Assembly (NCBI GenBank): GCA_019358985.1
Contig: JAHHIJ010000014.1
Coordinates: forward strand, 62,001 to 126,000
Reading direction: 5' to 3'
Length of the DNA stretch: 64,000 nt
Source of the DNA: Tolypothrix brevis GSE-NOS-MK-07-07A
Lineage (GTDB): Bacteria > Cyanobacteriota > Cyanobacteriia > Cyanobacteriales > Nostocaceae
The notes beneath the pieces were generated by a model. That model searched no databases and had not been told where the DNA came from. It saw only the letters and a program-made list of their open reading frames with translations. A program made the translations under genes and the position numbers. Below, piece by piece: positions 63,877 to 64,000 of this stretch (positions are counted from its first letter, which is position 1; the number at the start of each line of letters is the position of its first letter).

Positions 63877-63907
63877 AGTAGTGGTTGCGCTACGCACAAC
63901 CACTACT
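63877..63907. repeat. Hairpin at the window end
   Basis: AGTAGTGGTTGCG / CGCACAACCACTACT with a three-base loop, about 85 bases past the last gene. The remaining sequence to 64000 has no gene signal. Confidence 0.6.
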
Positions 63908-64000
63908 TTGAATTAATCAAAAGCATAAGTATTTAATTATATTAAAGCATTACATGTTACTCACTCTCTAAATGCTTGTTGAAAATGACAAAGGACGAAT

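Overview
The window is chromosomal DNA of a heterocyst-forming filamentous cyanobacterium (Nostocales). The signs are frequent HIP1 octamers (GCGATCGC), heptameric STRR repeats (one inside rnpB), many short palindromic interspersed repeats, arginine-guanidine-removing enzyme (agrE), desC, and hetF with an NsiR1 small-RNA array upstream. No tRNA, CRISPR array or other rRNA/tRNA-type gene was recognised; the only structured RNAs called are rnpB and NsiR1.

Region by region. 1-4.4 kb: the 3' part of an acyl-CoA dehydrogenase fused in frame to a cyclase through a duplicated repeat, then an aldehyde dehydrogenase flanked by repeat copies and two gene remnants. 4.6-8.6 kb: glgA, hemC and a lipid kinase. 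9.2-21.4 kb: two sensor histidine kinases, two Uma2 nucleases, an AAA ATPase with a nuclease-like C-terminus, a metallophosphoesterase, an acyltransferase-like GNAT protein, a RibD-like reductase and a Gfo/Idh oxidoreductase with a repeat-derived insert. 21.6-29.4 kb: housekeeping genes rnc, rnpB, corA, groEL with a CIRCE operator, a MraY/WecA-type transferase and fabG.

29.4-37.4 kb is an accessory island: an IS110-type DEDD recombinase, a membrane-anchored P-loop ATPase translationally coupled to a tiny membrane protein, integrase and other gene fragments, an 854-residue protein with about 60 Asn-Pro repeats and a glycine zipper, a tandem pair of related small proteins, and two overlapping tiny ORFs, one transmembrane. 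The content resembles a small phage-like or plasmid-derived element. A filamentous-phage origin is a hypothesis, not shown.

37.4-43.9 kb holds a thylakoid thioredoxin-like protein, murT and gatD (lipid II amidation), an orphan HicB, a DUF4926/DUF6883-like pair and a third Uma2. 44.0-49.7 kb is the developmental locus: hetF on the minus strand and, divergent from it on the plus strand, eight intact NsiR1 copies. Each copy has the DIF+ promoter hexamer TCCGGA at exactly the same distance and ends in its own hairpin terminator. A TnpB element has inserted in the array. 49.8-58.4 kb: a subtilisin-like protease, a ParD/ParE-like toxin-antitoxin pair, a second TnpB plus ribbon-helix-helix element, desC beside a TetR regulator fused to a recombinase-like domain, a minisatellite and a broken GNAT gene. 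58.5-64 kb: agrE, a DUF2085 membrane protein and a two-gene cassette of unknown function sharing a Gly/Asn-rich motif.
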